64,000 nt of DNA from Phycisphaerae bacterium (lineage in GTDB: Bacteria > Planctomycetota > Phycisphaerae > UBA1845), in the NCBI GenBank assembly GCA_024102815.1, contig JAGFJJ010000076.1, positions 219,376-283,375 on the forward strand. Reading direction: 5' to 3'. The notes beneath the pieces are model-generated. The model saw only the letters and a program-made list of their open reading frames with translations, was not told the DNA's origin and made no database searches. How positions within the stretch are numbered: the first letter of the stretch is position 1; the number at the start of each line of letters is the position of its first letter. This document shows positions 1-7,426 of the stretch, piece after piece. The translations under genes and the position numbers were made by a program.

Positions 1-246
1 CGGTACGAGGGCATCGCGGGCGGAGGGATGGTCCGGGCCGTGGTCGATGGGCGTTGTTCACTCGTCGACGTCAAAATCGATCCGGAGGCGACCAAGGATG
101 TGGAGTTGCTGGAGGACCTGGTCAAGTCGGCGGTGGGTCTGGCGGTGATCAAAGCTCAGGATGCCCTGAAGGAAGAGATGGCCCAGATGTCCGGCGGGCT
201 GAACATCCCCGGACTGAGCGGTCTGCTGGGCGGCAGCCAGCCTTAA
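1..246 (+). CDS. ybaB: YbaB/EbfC family nucleoid-associated protein, 3' part
   Basis: The frame is open from the first base, so the gene is cut by the window edge and only its last 81 residues are seen. The visible part has the family's C-terminal half: a glycine-rich turn followed by a strand with VKIDPEA, then a long helix (LLEDLVKSAVGLAVIKAQ), then a short tail with GGLNIPG. Family members are about 100 residues and form DNA-binding dimers. Its position 11 bases before recR is the classic ybaB-recR pairing found across bacteria, which supports both calls and suggests co-transcription. Confidence 0.93.
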   Translation, partial: RYEGIAGGGMVRAVVDGRCSLVDVKIDPEATKDVELLEDLVKSAVGLAVIKAQDALKEEMAQMSGGLNIPGLSGLLGGSQP

Positions 247-257
247 GCCGATATCGC

Positions 258-860
258 ATGAACGCAGATTCGATCGAATCTCTCGCCCGCCTCAAGAACC
301 AGCTCCAACAGCTTCCGGGCATCGGGCCGCGCAGTGCGGAGCGGCTGGCCTTCCACGTTCTCCGCGAGCCCCGCGACTTCGCGGCCTCGCTTGCCCAGGC
401 CCTGCTCGACGTGAAGGACCGCATCATTCATTGCCGGGTCTGCTTCAACCTCACTGAATCGGATCCCTGCCGCATCTGTTCCGATCCGACCCGCGATCAT
501 GGCGAGATATGGGTCGTGGAGCAGCCCAAGGACGTCATCGTGCTGGAATCTTCGGGCGCCATACGGGGCGTCTACCATGTGCTGATGGGACACATCTCTC
601 CGTTGGAGGGAATCGATCCGGATCATCTGACGATTGGCTCGCTCGTCGACCGTGTGAAGAACGGCGGCGTGCGCGAGGTGGTCCTGGCGATGAATCCCAC
701 CATCGAGGGTGATGGCACGGCCTTGCACATCCAGAGTCTGCTGGCGGACAGCGACGTGCGGATCACGCGTCCGGCCCGGGGGTTGGCGGTGGGCTCGCAG
801 CTTGAATACGCCACGCCCGGAATGATCGAATCCGCCATTCGCGGACGGTCGAGCATGTAG
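258..860 (+). CDS. recR: Recombination mediator protein RecR
   Basis: Predicted protein of 200 residues, the usual length. RecR acts with RecO (and RecF) to load RecA on single-stranded DNA in gap repair. In order: an N-terminal helix-hairpin-helix (LPGIGPRSAERLA, residues 19-31), a four-cysteine zinc site (C59, C62, C71, C74), then a Toprim domain starting near residue 83 and ending with a Walker-B-like C-terminal stretch. The ATG at 258 gives the standard N terminus; the frame is open further upstream but that part overlaps ybaB and matches nothing. It follows ybaB by 11 bases. Confidence 0.97.
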   Translation: MNADSIESLARLKNQLQQLPGIGPRSAERLAFHVLREPRDFAASLAQALLDVKDRIIHCRVCFNLTESDPCRICSDPTRDHGEIWVVEQPKDVIVLESSGAIRGVYHVLMGHISPLEGIDPDHLTIGSLVDRVKNGGVREVVLAMNPTIEGDGTALHIQSLLADSDVRITRPARGLAVGSQLEYATPGMIESAIRGRSSM

Positions 861-938
861 TGGCCCGAAGATTCGAACGAATAACGGTGCCCATGAGGCG
901 AAATCACGTATCGCGCGATGTATTCTGCCGTCATCCTG

Positions 939-947
939 TGATATAAT
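939..947 (+). promoter_or_regulatory. Extended -10 promoter upstream of rpoN
   Basis: A perfect TATAAT (942-947) is preceded by TGA (939-941), giving an extended -10 element; no good -35 is visible 17 bases upstream. Transcription would start near 954 and leave an untranslated leader of about 110 bases before the rpoN ATG at 1067. Predicted from sequence only. Confidence 0.55.
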
Positions 948-1066
948 CCGGCGGGATCGGGCGCCCACCTTGTTTGCCGGAGCGTCGCGGATCCGGGGAA
1001 CATGGCGGCCAGAGGTCCCAGCGTACCGTGATTCGCTGGGTCTTATTACCGGTCGCTACCGATGTC

Positions 1067-2524
1067 ATGTCGCAGTTTTTGTCACAATCGCTCACGCAGC
1101 AGATGCGGCTCGAGCAGAAGCTCACGCCGCAGCTCATCCAATCCATGACCATTCTCCAGAAGCCGGTCGCGGATCTGGAGACGTTCGTCAACGAGGCGCT
1201 GGAGCGAAACCCGGCGCTGGAGATCGACGAGCCGGAAGCGCCGGAGCGAGGGAACGGCAAACGGCATCATGAGCATCGGCGCCGCGAGGAGCGTCCGCGC
1301 GACGAGGGATTCGGCCGCTTCGACCGTTTCGCCTCCGACTACGAATACGACGGCGCCGAACGAGCGCCACTGATCGGTCGCCGCGCCGGCGGTGATGATC
1401 GCGACGCCAAGATGGGCGCGCTGGCCAATACCGCGGGACGGGAGATCAGCCTCCAGGAATGCCTTCACAATCAATGGTCGCTCCTGGATCTGCCGGATTC
1501 GATTCGGCGCGCGGGAAGCGCAATCATCGATCATCTCGATCCGGACGGCTACCTGCGCCAGCCGCTGGAGCGCGTGGCATCCGCGGCGCGGCCGCCGGTT
1601 TCCGTTGACGATTTATCCGCCGCCCTTCCCGAAGTGCAGCATCTTGATCCCGTCGGCGTCGGCGCGCGAGAGGTCACGGAGTGTCTCCTTCTGCAGTTGG
1701 ATGCGCTGCCCGGCGACAATCGCGTGGAGCGGACGCTCATCGAAAAGCACCTTGAGGACCTCTCGCACAATCGTCTGCCAGCCATTGCCCGAGCCACCGG
1801 ATTCAGTTTCGGCGAGATCCAGGCGGCGGTCCAGGCCATGCGCCGCTCGCTGCATCTTCATCCGGGGTATCTCGTGGGCGATCGTTCCGTCCCACCGATT
1901 CGCCCGGACGTCATTGTGGAGTATGCCCACACGGGCGCGGGACTTACCGTCCGTCTGACCCGCGGAAACCTGCCGGAACTACGCATCTCCGACGACGTTC
2001 TCAGAATGGCCAAGACCAAGAAGAACGGAAAGGAAACGCGGGAGTTCGCGCGGCGGCAGGTGGAGGCGGCTTCGGCCATCATCGATGCGGTGAACTTCCG
2101 GAACTCGAGATTGCTCGAAGTGAGCAAGGCGATCGTCGAGAAGCAGCGGGACTTCTTCGACGTGGGTCCGACGGGCCTGAAGGTCTTTCGCATGAGCGAC
2201 CTGGCCACGGAACTGGGTTGCGACCCCTCCACGGTCAGCCGGACCGTGGCGGACAAGTACATGCAGACACCACGCGGCATTTTTCCGCTGCGTTATTTCT
2301 TCACCGGCGGCACGGAATCCGAGGACGGGGAGAGCATGGGCTGGGACCGCGTTAAGAACCGCGTGTCCGAGATCATCGAGGCCGAGGATCGCAAGAATCC
2401 GCTGTCGGACGATCAGATCGCCGCGCAGCTCAAGCGTGAGGGCATTGAACTCTCCCGCCGCACGGTGGCCAAGTATCGCCAGCAACTGGACATCCCCGCG
2501 GCGCGGCAGAGGAAAGAGTTCTGA
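1067..2524 (+). CDS. rpoN: RNA polymerase sigma-54 factor
   Basis: 485-residue sigma-54, which directs RNA polymerase to -24/-12 promoters and needs an ATP-driven enhancer-binding activator. Region I (residues about 6-45) is glutamine/leucine-rich with LTPQLIQSMTILQ. An acidic, charged region II follows (residues 50-110), then the core-binding region. A helix-turn-helix with GCDPSTVSRTVADKYMQTP lies near residue 385. The C-terminal RpoN box reads SRRTVAKYRQ (residues about 463-472). The ATG at 1067 was preferred over upstream in-frame starts because homology to region I begins right there. No activator gene of the NtrC type lies in the window. Confidence 0.97.
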   Translation: MSQFLSQSLTQQMRLEQKLTPQLIQSMTILQKPVADLETFVNEALERNPALEIDEPEAPERGNGKRHHEHRRREERPRDEGFGRFDRFASDYEYDGAERAPLIGRRAGGDDRDAKMGALANTAGREISLQECLHNQWSLLDLPDSIRRAGSAIIDHLDPDGYLRQPLERVASAARPPVSVDDLSAALPEVQHLDPVGVGAREVTECLLLQLDALPGDNRVERTLIEKHLEDLSHNRLPAIARATGFSFGEIQAAVQAMRRSLHLHPGYLVGDRSVPPIRPDVIVEYAHTGAGLTVRLTRGNLPELRISDDVLRMAKTKKNGKETREFARRQVEAASAIIDAVNFRNSRLLEVSKAIVEKQRDFFDVGPTGLKVFRMSDLATELGCDPSTVSRTVADKYMQTPRGIFPLRYFFTGGTESEDGESMGWDRVKNRVSEIIEAEDRKNPLSDDQIAAQLKREGIELSRRTVAKYRQQLDIPAARQRKEF

Positions 2525-2572
2525 GCACTTCCGGTCCGGTGTTTCCGCCCGGACCGAATTCCACCGACGATC

Positions 2573-3622
2573 ATGCTTCGCATCGGCCGATTCGAGTTCG
2601 ACGTTCCTTTCGTCCAGGCGGCGCTGTCCGGTTACAGCGATCTGCCCATGCGACGGCTCGCCCGACGCTACGGCGCACCCTACGCCCTCAACGAGGTGGT
2701 GCTCGACAAACTGGTCAATCAGCCGGGCAAGAAGCGACGGAATATCCTGGCCGTGACCCCCGATGACCACCCCGTCGGCGGACAGCTCATGGGTGCGAAT
2801 CCCGACGACTTCGCGCCCGCCGCGGCGGCGATGGCGGCCGCAGGCTACGACATCATCGACATCAACTTCGGCTGCCCCGTCAAGAAAGTTCTGGGACGAT
2901 GCCGCGGGGGATTCCTCCTCTCCCAGCCCAAGGCCGCACTGGAGATCATCCGGCGGGTGATTGATGCCGTGGGCCAAACGCACCCGGTAACGGTGAAGAT
3001 GCGGCGGGGTATGGACGACTCGGCCGAGAGCGAGCGCAACTTCTTCGAAATCCTCGACGGAGCTTTCACGCTTGGTGCTGCCGCGGTAACGGTGCATGGC
3101 CGGACGGTACAGCAGCGCTATATCGGGCCGAGTCGATGGCCGTTTCTGGCGCGCGTCAAACGGCACGTCGGCGATCGCGTGATCCTGGGCAGCGGTGACC
3201 TGTTCGATGCGGGAGCCTGCGTGCGGATGATCCGCGAGACGGGCGTGAACGGGGTAACCATCGCCCGCGGCTGCATTGGCAACCCGTGGATCTTCCGCGA
3301 GTGCCGGGCGATGTGGCGGGGCGAGTCGCTTCCGCCGCCGCCATCGATTGCCGATCAGCGCGAAGGAATCGAGTATCACTGGGGAGAGGTGGTGGCTCAG
3401 AACGGACCGGCCGTGGCGTGGAAGGTCATGCGCAAGTTCGGGATCAAATACGCCGAGCTGCACCCGCTGGCGATCGACGTGCGCAACGCGTTCATTACCG
3501 CGTCCTCGGCTGAGGCGTTTCAAAAGGTGCTCGATGAGTGGTACGATCCGGCGCGGGGGCTGCCGCCGGTCACGCGCCGAATAGGAACCGGGGAACTCGT
3601 CGCCGCCGGTGCCTGCGCGTGA
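2573..3622 (+). CDS. tRNA-dihydrouridine synthase (Dus family)
   Basis: 349 residues. Dus enzymes use FMN and NADPH to reduce uridines in the D-loop of tRNA. A TIM-barrel is visible from residue 10 on, with the Dus signature INFGCPVKKV around catalytic Cys101, a VKMRRG strand near residue 142, the VHGRT motif that contacts the substrate, and a phosphate-binding GVTIARGCIGNPWIF segment near residue 230. The C-terminal helical domain (after residue 260) is present. Overall layout resembles DusB more than DusA or DusC, but the subfamily is not certain. It lies 48 bases after rpoN. Confidence 0.93.
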   Translation: MLRIGRFEFDVPFVQAALSGYSDLPMRRLARRYGAPYALNEVVLDKLVNQPGKKRRNILAVTPDDHPVGGQLMGANPDDFAPAAAAMAAAGYDIIDINFGCPVKKVLGRCRGGFLLSQPKAALEIIRRVIDAVGQTHPVTVKMRRGMDDSAESERNFFEILDGAFTLGAAAVTVHGRTVQQRYIGPSRWPFLARVKRHVGDRVILGSGDLFDAGACVRMIRETGVNGVTIARGCIGNPWIFRECRAMWRGESLPPPPSIADQREGIEYHWGEVVAQNGPAVAWKVMRKFGIKYAELHPLAIDVRNAFITASSAEAFQKVLDEWYDPARGLPPVTRRIGTGELVAAGACA

Positions 3623-3684
3623 TTGCTCCCGGCGAGCCGGGTGAGCTTCTGTACGGATAACTGCCTGTTTAGAGTGTCATACCC

Positions 3685-4380
3685 ATGACATCGACTACGA
3701 CCTTGACCTGCCGGGATGCGATGCGCGAGTTGGAGAGCATGGGCACGGCCCAGAATCGCAAGGTCTATGCCCGGCACGGCGTGACCACGCCCATGTTTGG
3801 CGTGAGCTACGCCAACATCGGCAAGTTGCAGAAGAAGATCAAGCGGGACCACGCCCTGGCGCTGGAACTCTGGGCCACGGGCAACCACGATGCCCGCATC
3901 CTCGCCACCAAGATCGCCGATCCCGACGCGATGAAGCGCAAGGAACTGGAATCCTGGGCGAAGGACCTCGACAGCTACGTGATCGTCGATGCGTTTTCCC
4001 AGCTCGCCGCCGCGTCGCCGTTCGCGCGTACGCTGTCGGACAAGTGGTGTGCATCCAAGGGTGAATGGACGGGCGCGGCCGGTTGGAACGTCGTGGGCCA
4101 ACTGGCGATGATGGACGCCGAACTTCCCGACGACTTCTTCCTGCGCTGTCTCGGCGTTATCGAGAAGGAAATCCACGGCCGGAAGAACCGGGTGCGGCAT
4201 TCCATGAACGGGGCGATGATTGCGATCGGAAGCCGCAACGAGCGGCTGAAGGAAGCGGCGCTGGCGACTGCGACCAAAGTCGGGCGCGTGGCGGTCGATC
4301 ACGGCGAGACGGGCTGCAAAACGCCGCACGCTCCGGACTACATCGCCAAGATGTGGGCGCGGAAGAAATCGGCGGAGTGA
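3685..4380 (+). CDS. DNA alkylation repair protein, AlkD-like HEAT-repeat family
   Basis: 231 residues of helical, HEAT-like repeats. AlkD-type proteins are DNA glycosylases that bind alkylated bases without flipping them; related members lack activity. Family hallmarks seen here are the N-terminal helix followed by YGVxxP-like text (here HGVTTPMFGVSY, residues 31-42), repeated LALELWATGNHDARILAT-type helices, and the W-x-D-like AKDLDSYVIVDAF near residue 95. The ATG at 3685 follows a 63-base gap after the Dus gene. It may instead belong to a non-catalytic branch of the family. Confidence 0.8.
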   Translation: MTSTTTLTCRDAMRELESMGTAQNRKVYARHGVTTPMFGVSYANIGKLQKKIKRDHALALELWATGNHDARILATKIADPDAMKRKELESWAKDLDSYVIVDAFSQLAAASPFARTLSDKWCASKGEWTGAAGWNVVGQLAMMDAELPDDFFLRCLGVIEKEIHGRKNRVRHSMNGAMIAIGSRNERLKEAALATATKVGRVAVDHGETGCKTPHAPDYIAKMWARKKSAE

Positions 4381-4470
4381 CGCGGGCGTCCCATCCTGCG
4401 GACGCCATTTCATGATCAGGGTGCTTCCGCTCGGCGTTCGCAGGACAAATCGACCGGCAGGTCAGAAAAA

Positions 4471-4557
4471 CGGAGGAGGAGGGATTCGAACCCCCGAGAC
4501 GGTTACCCGCCTAACGGTTTTCAAGACCGTCCCCTTCGGCCACTCGGGCACTCCTCC
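4471..4557 (-). tRNA. tRNA-Ser (anticodon TGA)
   Basis: 87 bases read on the minus strand. The acceptor arms GGAGGAG and CTCCTCC pair perfectly, with discriminator G at 4471. The anticodon arm is ACGGT/ACCGT around loop CTTGAAA, giving anticodon TGA. The T arm carries TTCGAAT, and an extended variable arm of about 18 bases marks it as a class II tRNA. CCA is not encoded; a run of five T follows the 3' end. Confidence 0.97.
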
Positions 4558-4787
4558 AAGTCGTTTATCCGGAGATTCTCTGCGGAGTCGGAACGCCGCT
4601 CGATGCTCTTGATCCGCTGGCACGCATCCGCGCGAATCGATCGTCACGCCGCCGCGACGCCCGCTCTCCCGCGTCGAGTGACGCTAGGCCGCTCGGACCT
4701 GAACGTCAAGAATGTTCGTACCGTCTCAGTCGGACAACCTCTTCTGCATCCAGCCCGATTCACCCCAGGGCACTGCCCACCGCCAAA

Positions 4788-5573
4788 TCAACGCCGCGTA
4801 GTAGAGGCCAGCGCTTCCCGCACCTGCTCCAAAACTTGGCCTTCGCTGAGGCGGCTCTGGATTCGCCCCGCGACGTACTCCCAGAGAATCTGACCCGACG
4901 GATCGACCAGCACCTGCGCGGGCAGGGCGATGTCGCCGCCGTCCGGTCCGCCGCCTTTGTGAACCAGCCCCAGCGCCGCAATGAGCTCGTGTTGCGAATC
5001 GGAAAGAAGCGGGAACGGCAGCTTGAGCCGGTCGGCGACCTCGCGTGACTTCTCCGGCGGGTCAACGCTCACGCCGAAAAGCCTCACGCCCATTTCCTTC
5101 AGATCATCGTTGATCGCTCCGAGCCCGCGGAGCTCCGACAGGCAGCTCATTCACCAGAAGCCGCGATAGAACGTCAGCAGCACCGGCCCGTCGCGGAGCA
5201 GCTCGCGCAGCGACGTTGCTTCCCCGTGCTGGTCTTGGAGGACGACGTCCCAGGCGCCCTCCACGTTTCCGGCTTGTGTCGGCTCCGGCAGTCGCGTGAA
5301 GACGAAGAAGCCCACCACGGCGAACGCGCACCACGCGAGCGTCAGTCCCGAGGTGATCCGCGTCCGCAGGCGGCGGTCCCGCCAACCGGCCGCGATCGCC
5401 GCGACCAGTCCCGCGCCCATCGCCAGCCACATCCCCAGCGCCGTCCAGCGAAGGAAGCTGTCGTTGATGGTCATCGCCCAGAACATCGGGCTCAGCAGGG
5501 CAAGGAGCAGCCCGCACAGTGCCAGCGCGAACCGCCGGGGAGCAGGCCTCGAATTATCCGCACGTTCGCTCAT
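4788..5573 (-). CDS. Membrane-anchored peroxiredoxin-like (AhpC/TSA) selenoprotein, in-frame TGA read as Sec141
   Basis: Read through TGA at 5151-5153, the gene encodes 261 residues. Three hydrophobic segments (about residues 15-34, 44-62, 74-92) anchor a C-terminal thioredoxin-fold domain of the AhpC/TSA type. The catalytic motif in this family is FYRGxWCPxC; here it reads FYRGFW-stop-MSC, so the TGA sits exactly on the peroxidatic cysteine and would give U-x-x-C (Sec141, Cys144). After the TGA the frame continues with fully family-like sequence (LFGVSVDPPEKSREVADRL, then LPAQVLVDPSGQI) to a normal stop. A hairpin fitting the bacterial SECIS model follows the codon. ATG 5573 was chosen; an in-frame GTG exists at 5612. 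A nonsense mutation or read error is the alternative, but the position and intact downstream frame argue against it. Confidence 0.82.
5116..5153 (-). promoter_or_regulatory. Putative SECIS element following UGA codon (peroxiredoxin-like gene)
   Basis: On the minus strand, 17 bases after the UGA (5153-5151) a six-pair stem GCUCCG/CGGAGC (5133-5128 with 5121-5116) closes a six-base loop CGGGCU (5127-5122). The loop begins 24 bases after the UGA and has G as its second base. This fits the published general shape of bacterial SECIS elements (short stem, small loop, G in the first two loop positions, loop 16-37 bases after UGA). Confidence 0.65.
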
Positions 5574-5669
5574 GGCCGCTCGACCCGGTTCACGGACTTG
5601 AAACGAAAACACCGGCAGCCGCGCCTCCCCGCCGAGACGTAACCGCCGGTCCCTGTTCGACTTGCGAAT

Positions 5670-5742
5670 CTGGGCTGCTAGGACTCGAACCTAGAACCTT
5701 CTGATCCAGAGTCAGACGTGCTACCGATTGCACCACAGCCCA
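5670..5742 (-). tRNA. tRNA-Gln (anticodon CTG)
   Basis: 73 bases on the minus strand. Acceptor arms TGGGCTG/CAGCCCA pair fully, with discriminator G at 5670 as usual for tRNA-Gln. The anticodon arm TCTGA/TCAGA closes loop CTCTGGA, giving anticodon CTG. The T arm contains GGTTCGAGTCC. CCA is not encoded. Confidence 0.97.
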
Positions 5743-5812
5743 ATCGTCCGACGGCGCGATTCAATCACACCCCCCCCCGGATGTCAAGATTGGAGTGGGA
5801 GGGGGCAATGTC

Positions 5813-6022
5813 CTAATCTGGCGGGATTTCGTCGATGCGGTCGATGTCAAGGCGGATCACAAACTTCTCGCCCGTTCTAGTGTCAACACAGCCGCCGTCG
5901 AATAGTACTCTGTCGTAGCTGCCCCGGGCGTAGCAGAATGGCGGATTGGCCCTGCGGACGGTTCTAGGATAACCGTCCTCGGGGCGGCACAGAAGAAAAA
6001 GTTGTCCATCGCCTTGCGTCAT
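5813..6022 (-). CDS. Small hypothetical protein
   Basis: 69 residues, no family recognised. The start codon overlaps the stop of the upstream gene by one base (TAATG at 6020-6024), so it is very likely translated by coupling and functions with that gene. It has two cysteines and no signal peptide or membrane segment. Base composition is clearly less GC-rich than the surrounding housekeeping genes, which suggests acquisition together with its partner. Confidence 0.6.
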   Translation of the reverse strand: MTQGDGQLFLLCRPEDGYPRTVRRANPPFCYARGSYDRVLFDGGCVDTRTGEKFVIRLDIDRIDEIPPD

Positions 6023-6846
6023 TACTGTTGTTCCTCTTGGCCTGAATCGCTAACTCGACGGCCGATCTTGCGAATGGCGATCTTGAGCCAGTCCTGGAAG
6101 TCTTGAAATGTGTCAGGAGTCAACGAGCTTGGAAACTGAAGGACAATTTCGCCGCCTTCGGGAACGTTAAAGACTTCCTCTTGTTTCTCACTCATGGTGC
6201 CGCCTCGCGATATCCGCTGACGAAGTTTTCGGGCGTTTTGGCCACTCGATCCTTCGTGGCCCTCGTCCCCATTTTCCTCCTGCTCCGCGGAGAATTCTTC
6301 GTCTTCTTGGTCCTCAATTTTATCACTTGGCGACAGCTTTGTAAACCCAATCGTCTCTCGGAAATTCTTGATAAGATCAGTTGCGGCATCATCTGTGAAC
6401 GTGCCGCCATCACGCTCCCAAACCAAGTAGTTCTTGATTACCTCGTCCGACGGCAACCCCGTCGAGGCATATTTGTTCCAAAGCTCTCGATGCAGCTTTG
6501 GGCGTAGGGCTGCGTTTTTAAGAAGCCCCTCTTTCCGTGGGCCCTCGCGCACTATATGGTCGCCATCGGACGAAACCGCCACCTTTCGGCTTTTCCCCTT
6601 GCCGTCTACTTCAAGCAATCCAAAGGCCTTCAACGCCGCTTCGGCCTGCATGGCCGCGCTACTGTGGGCGCTGTACCCCATTCGACTATGAGCCGTCGCA
6701 ATTGGGACATGGTGCGTCTTGTCTTCCTTATGAAGGGCGGCCGTTAGTTCAACGGCACGCTTCAACGTAACGCTCGGATAATTGGGGCTTCGATGTCGCG
6801 GTTTCTTGTCCTTCTTGCCCTTGCTGCCCTCTAAATTGACCGACAT
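6022..6846 (-). CDS. Hypothetical protein, possible DNA-binding accessory gene
   Basis: 274 residues, no confident family. The N terminus is lysine-rich and charged; residues about 25-100 look like a helical, winged-helix-like region (SVTLKRAVELTAALHKE, later AAMQAEAALKAFGLLE). A very acidic stretch with EDQEDEEFSAEQEENGDE lies near residues 185-205. The C terminus has FPSSLTPDTFQDFQDWLKI, a pattern I associate with uncharacterised soil-bacterial proteins. The gene is GC-poorer than its neighbours and forms an overlapping pair with the 69-residue gene. GAGGTGG before the ATG can serve as ribosome binding site. It lies 5' of tRNA-Gln, not at its 3' end, so a classical tRNA integration site is not indicated. 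Confidence 0.65.
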   Translation of the reverse strand: MSVNLEGSKGKKDKKPRHRSPNYPSVTLKRAVELTAALHKEDKTHHVPIATAHSRMGYSAHSSAAMQAEAALKAFGLLEVDGKGKSRKVAVSSDGDHIVREGPRKEGLLKNAALRPKLHRELWNKYASTGLPSDEVIKNYLVWERDGGTFTDDAATDLIKNFRETIGFTKLSPSDKIEDQEDEEFSAEQEENGDEGHEGSSGQNARKLRQRISRGGTMSEKQEEVFNVPEGGEIVLQFPSSLTPDTFQDFQDWLKIAIRKIGRRVSDSGQEEQQ

Positions 6847-6920
6847 GGGCCACCTCGCTTTCTTCTAATAGACTATCACATCAGTCGGCGATAGGCAACA
6901 GAAGAGCCAGGAGATTTTCA

Positions 6921-6949
6921 TTGACGCCATGCAGATTGGTTGATATATT
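6921..6949 (+). promoter_or_regulatory. Strong sigma-70 type promoter for an RNA of unknown class
   Basis: TTGACG (6921-6926), a 17-base spacer and TATATT (6944-6949), with TGA directly before the -10 (extended -10). Both hexamers match the consensus at five of six positions. It points rightwards, yet no plus-strand gene follows before 9783; the next 470 bases are structured and non-coding. It also lies in the upstream region of the divergent gene ending its start at 6846. Confidence 0.65.
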
Positions 6950-6955
6950 CATTGC

Positions 6956-7245
6956 GTGGGTCGCGGATCGGCCCGCGCTAGGAGGTGTATTTTGCTGAGG
7001 AGAGCAACAGTCCCCGCCGAAGGCCGGGTCGTCGGTCGGCGGGGACCAGGATGCAAGGAGTAAGTCCCACGGACGGGCTGGCAGGCTGAATCCGTGGGGC
7101 AAGGCGGCCCCCGTTTTTGAGAAGATGCACCGAGAGCGGCGGCAACCGCCGACGGCGCTGGAAACCGTGCGATTGAGCCGCACAGCCCCCGCAAAACACA
7201 TTTTACGGCTCATCGCGCCTCAAAGCAAGGAGCGAGAAGGCGTGG
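6956..7245 (+). ncRNA. Candidate structured non-coding RNA, class unknown
   Basis: Directly downstream of the strong promoter at 6921-6949. On the plus strand it holds a row of inverted repeats: GTCCCCGCCG/CGGCGGGGAC (7010-7019 with 7037-7046), CCCACGGA/TCCGTGGG (7066-7073 with 7091-7098), CGGCGG/CCGCCG (7137-7142 with 7146-7151), GTGCG/CGCAC (7167-7171 with 7179-7183) and CGCGCC/GGCGTG near 7215-7245. A short GGGGC/GCCCC stem followed by five T (7096-7118) competes with the second hairpin and could act as a terminator, so the transcript may end near 7118 or continue. I compared it by eye with RNase P, tmRNA, 6S, SRP RNA and common riboswitches and found no match. No convincing protein frame covers it. 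Confidence 0.5.
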
Positions 7246-7426
7246 CAAACCAACTCAAGGTCGGCCGAAAATAACTGGCACGCTGCCCGGAAGGGAGGAA
7301 TAACTCGTCCCGTTCGCTACGGAGCACGGCAAATACTTGGTAGGCGCACATTGCCCGCCGTGCCTCCCGCTTGCGGATCGTCAGGGAGCACAGCCCGCCC
7401 CGCGTATCCCACCATTTCCCCGTTCT
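7246..7426. other. Non-coding stretch between RNA candidate and rsgA
   Basis: 181 bases with no supported gene. It contains an inverted repeat GCACGGC/GCCGTGC (7324-7330 with 7357-7363) downstream of the rsgA stop codon, without a T-run, so it is not a clear terminator. Nothing else stands out. Confidence 0.4.

Noticed and set aside
4788..5612. Reading the peroxiredoxin-like gene as two separate genes or a frameshifted pseudogene
   Set aside because: Both halves are in the same frame, separated only by one TGA at the catalytic cysteine, and the second half lacks any start signal other than the codon right after the TGA.
5743..6900. Genomic island integrated at tRNA-Gln
   Set aside because: The GC-poor genes lie on the 5' side of the tRNA and no integrase or repeat of the tRNA 3' end was seen.
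6881..7213. A 110-residue minus-strand open frame in the structured region
   Set aside because: Composition is arginine/serine/cysteine-rich and not protein-like, it crosses several inverted repeats, has no ribosome binding site, and the strong promoter there points the other way.
7236..7270. Possible 5' remnant of an IS-type transposase (short VANQLKV-like peptide)
   Set aside because: Only about eight residues resemble known transposase N termini and the frame stops at once; too short to claim an insertion sequence remnant.
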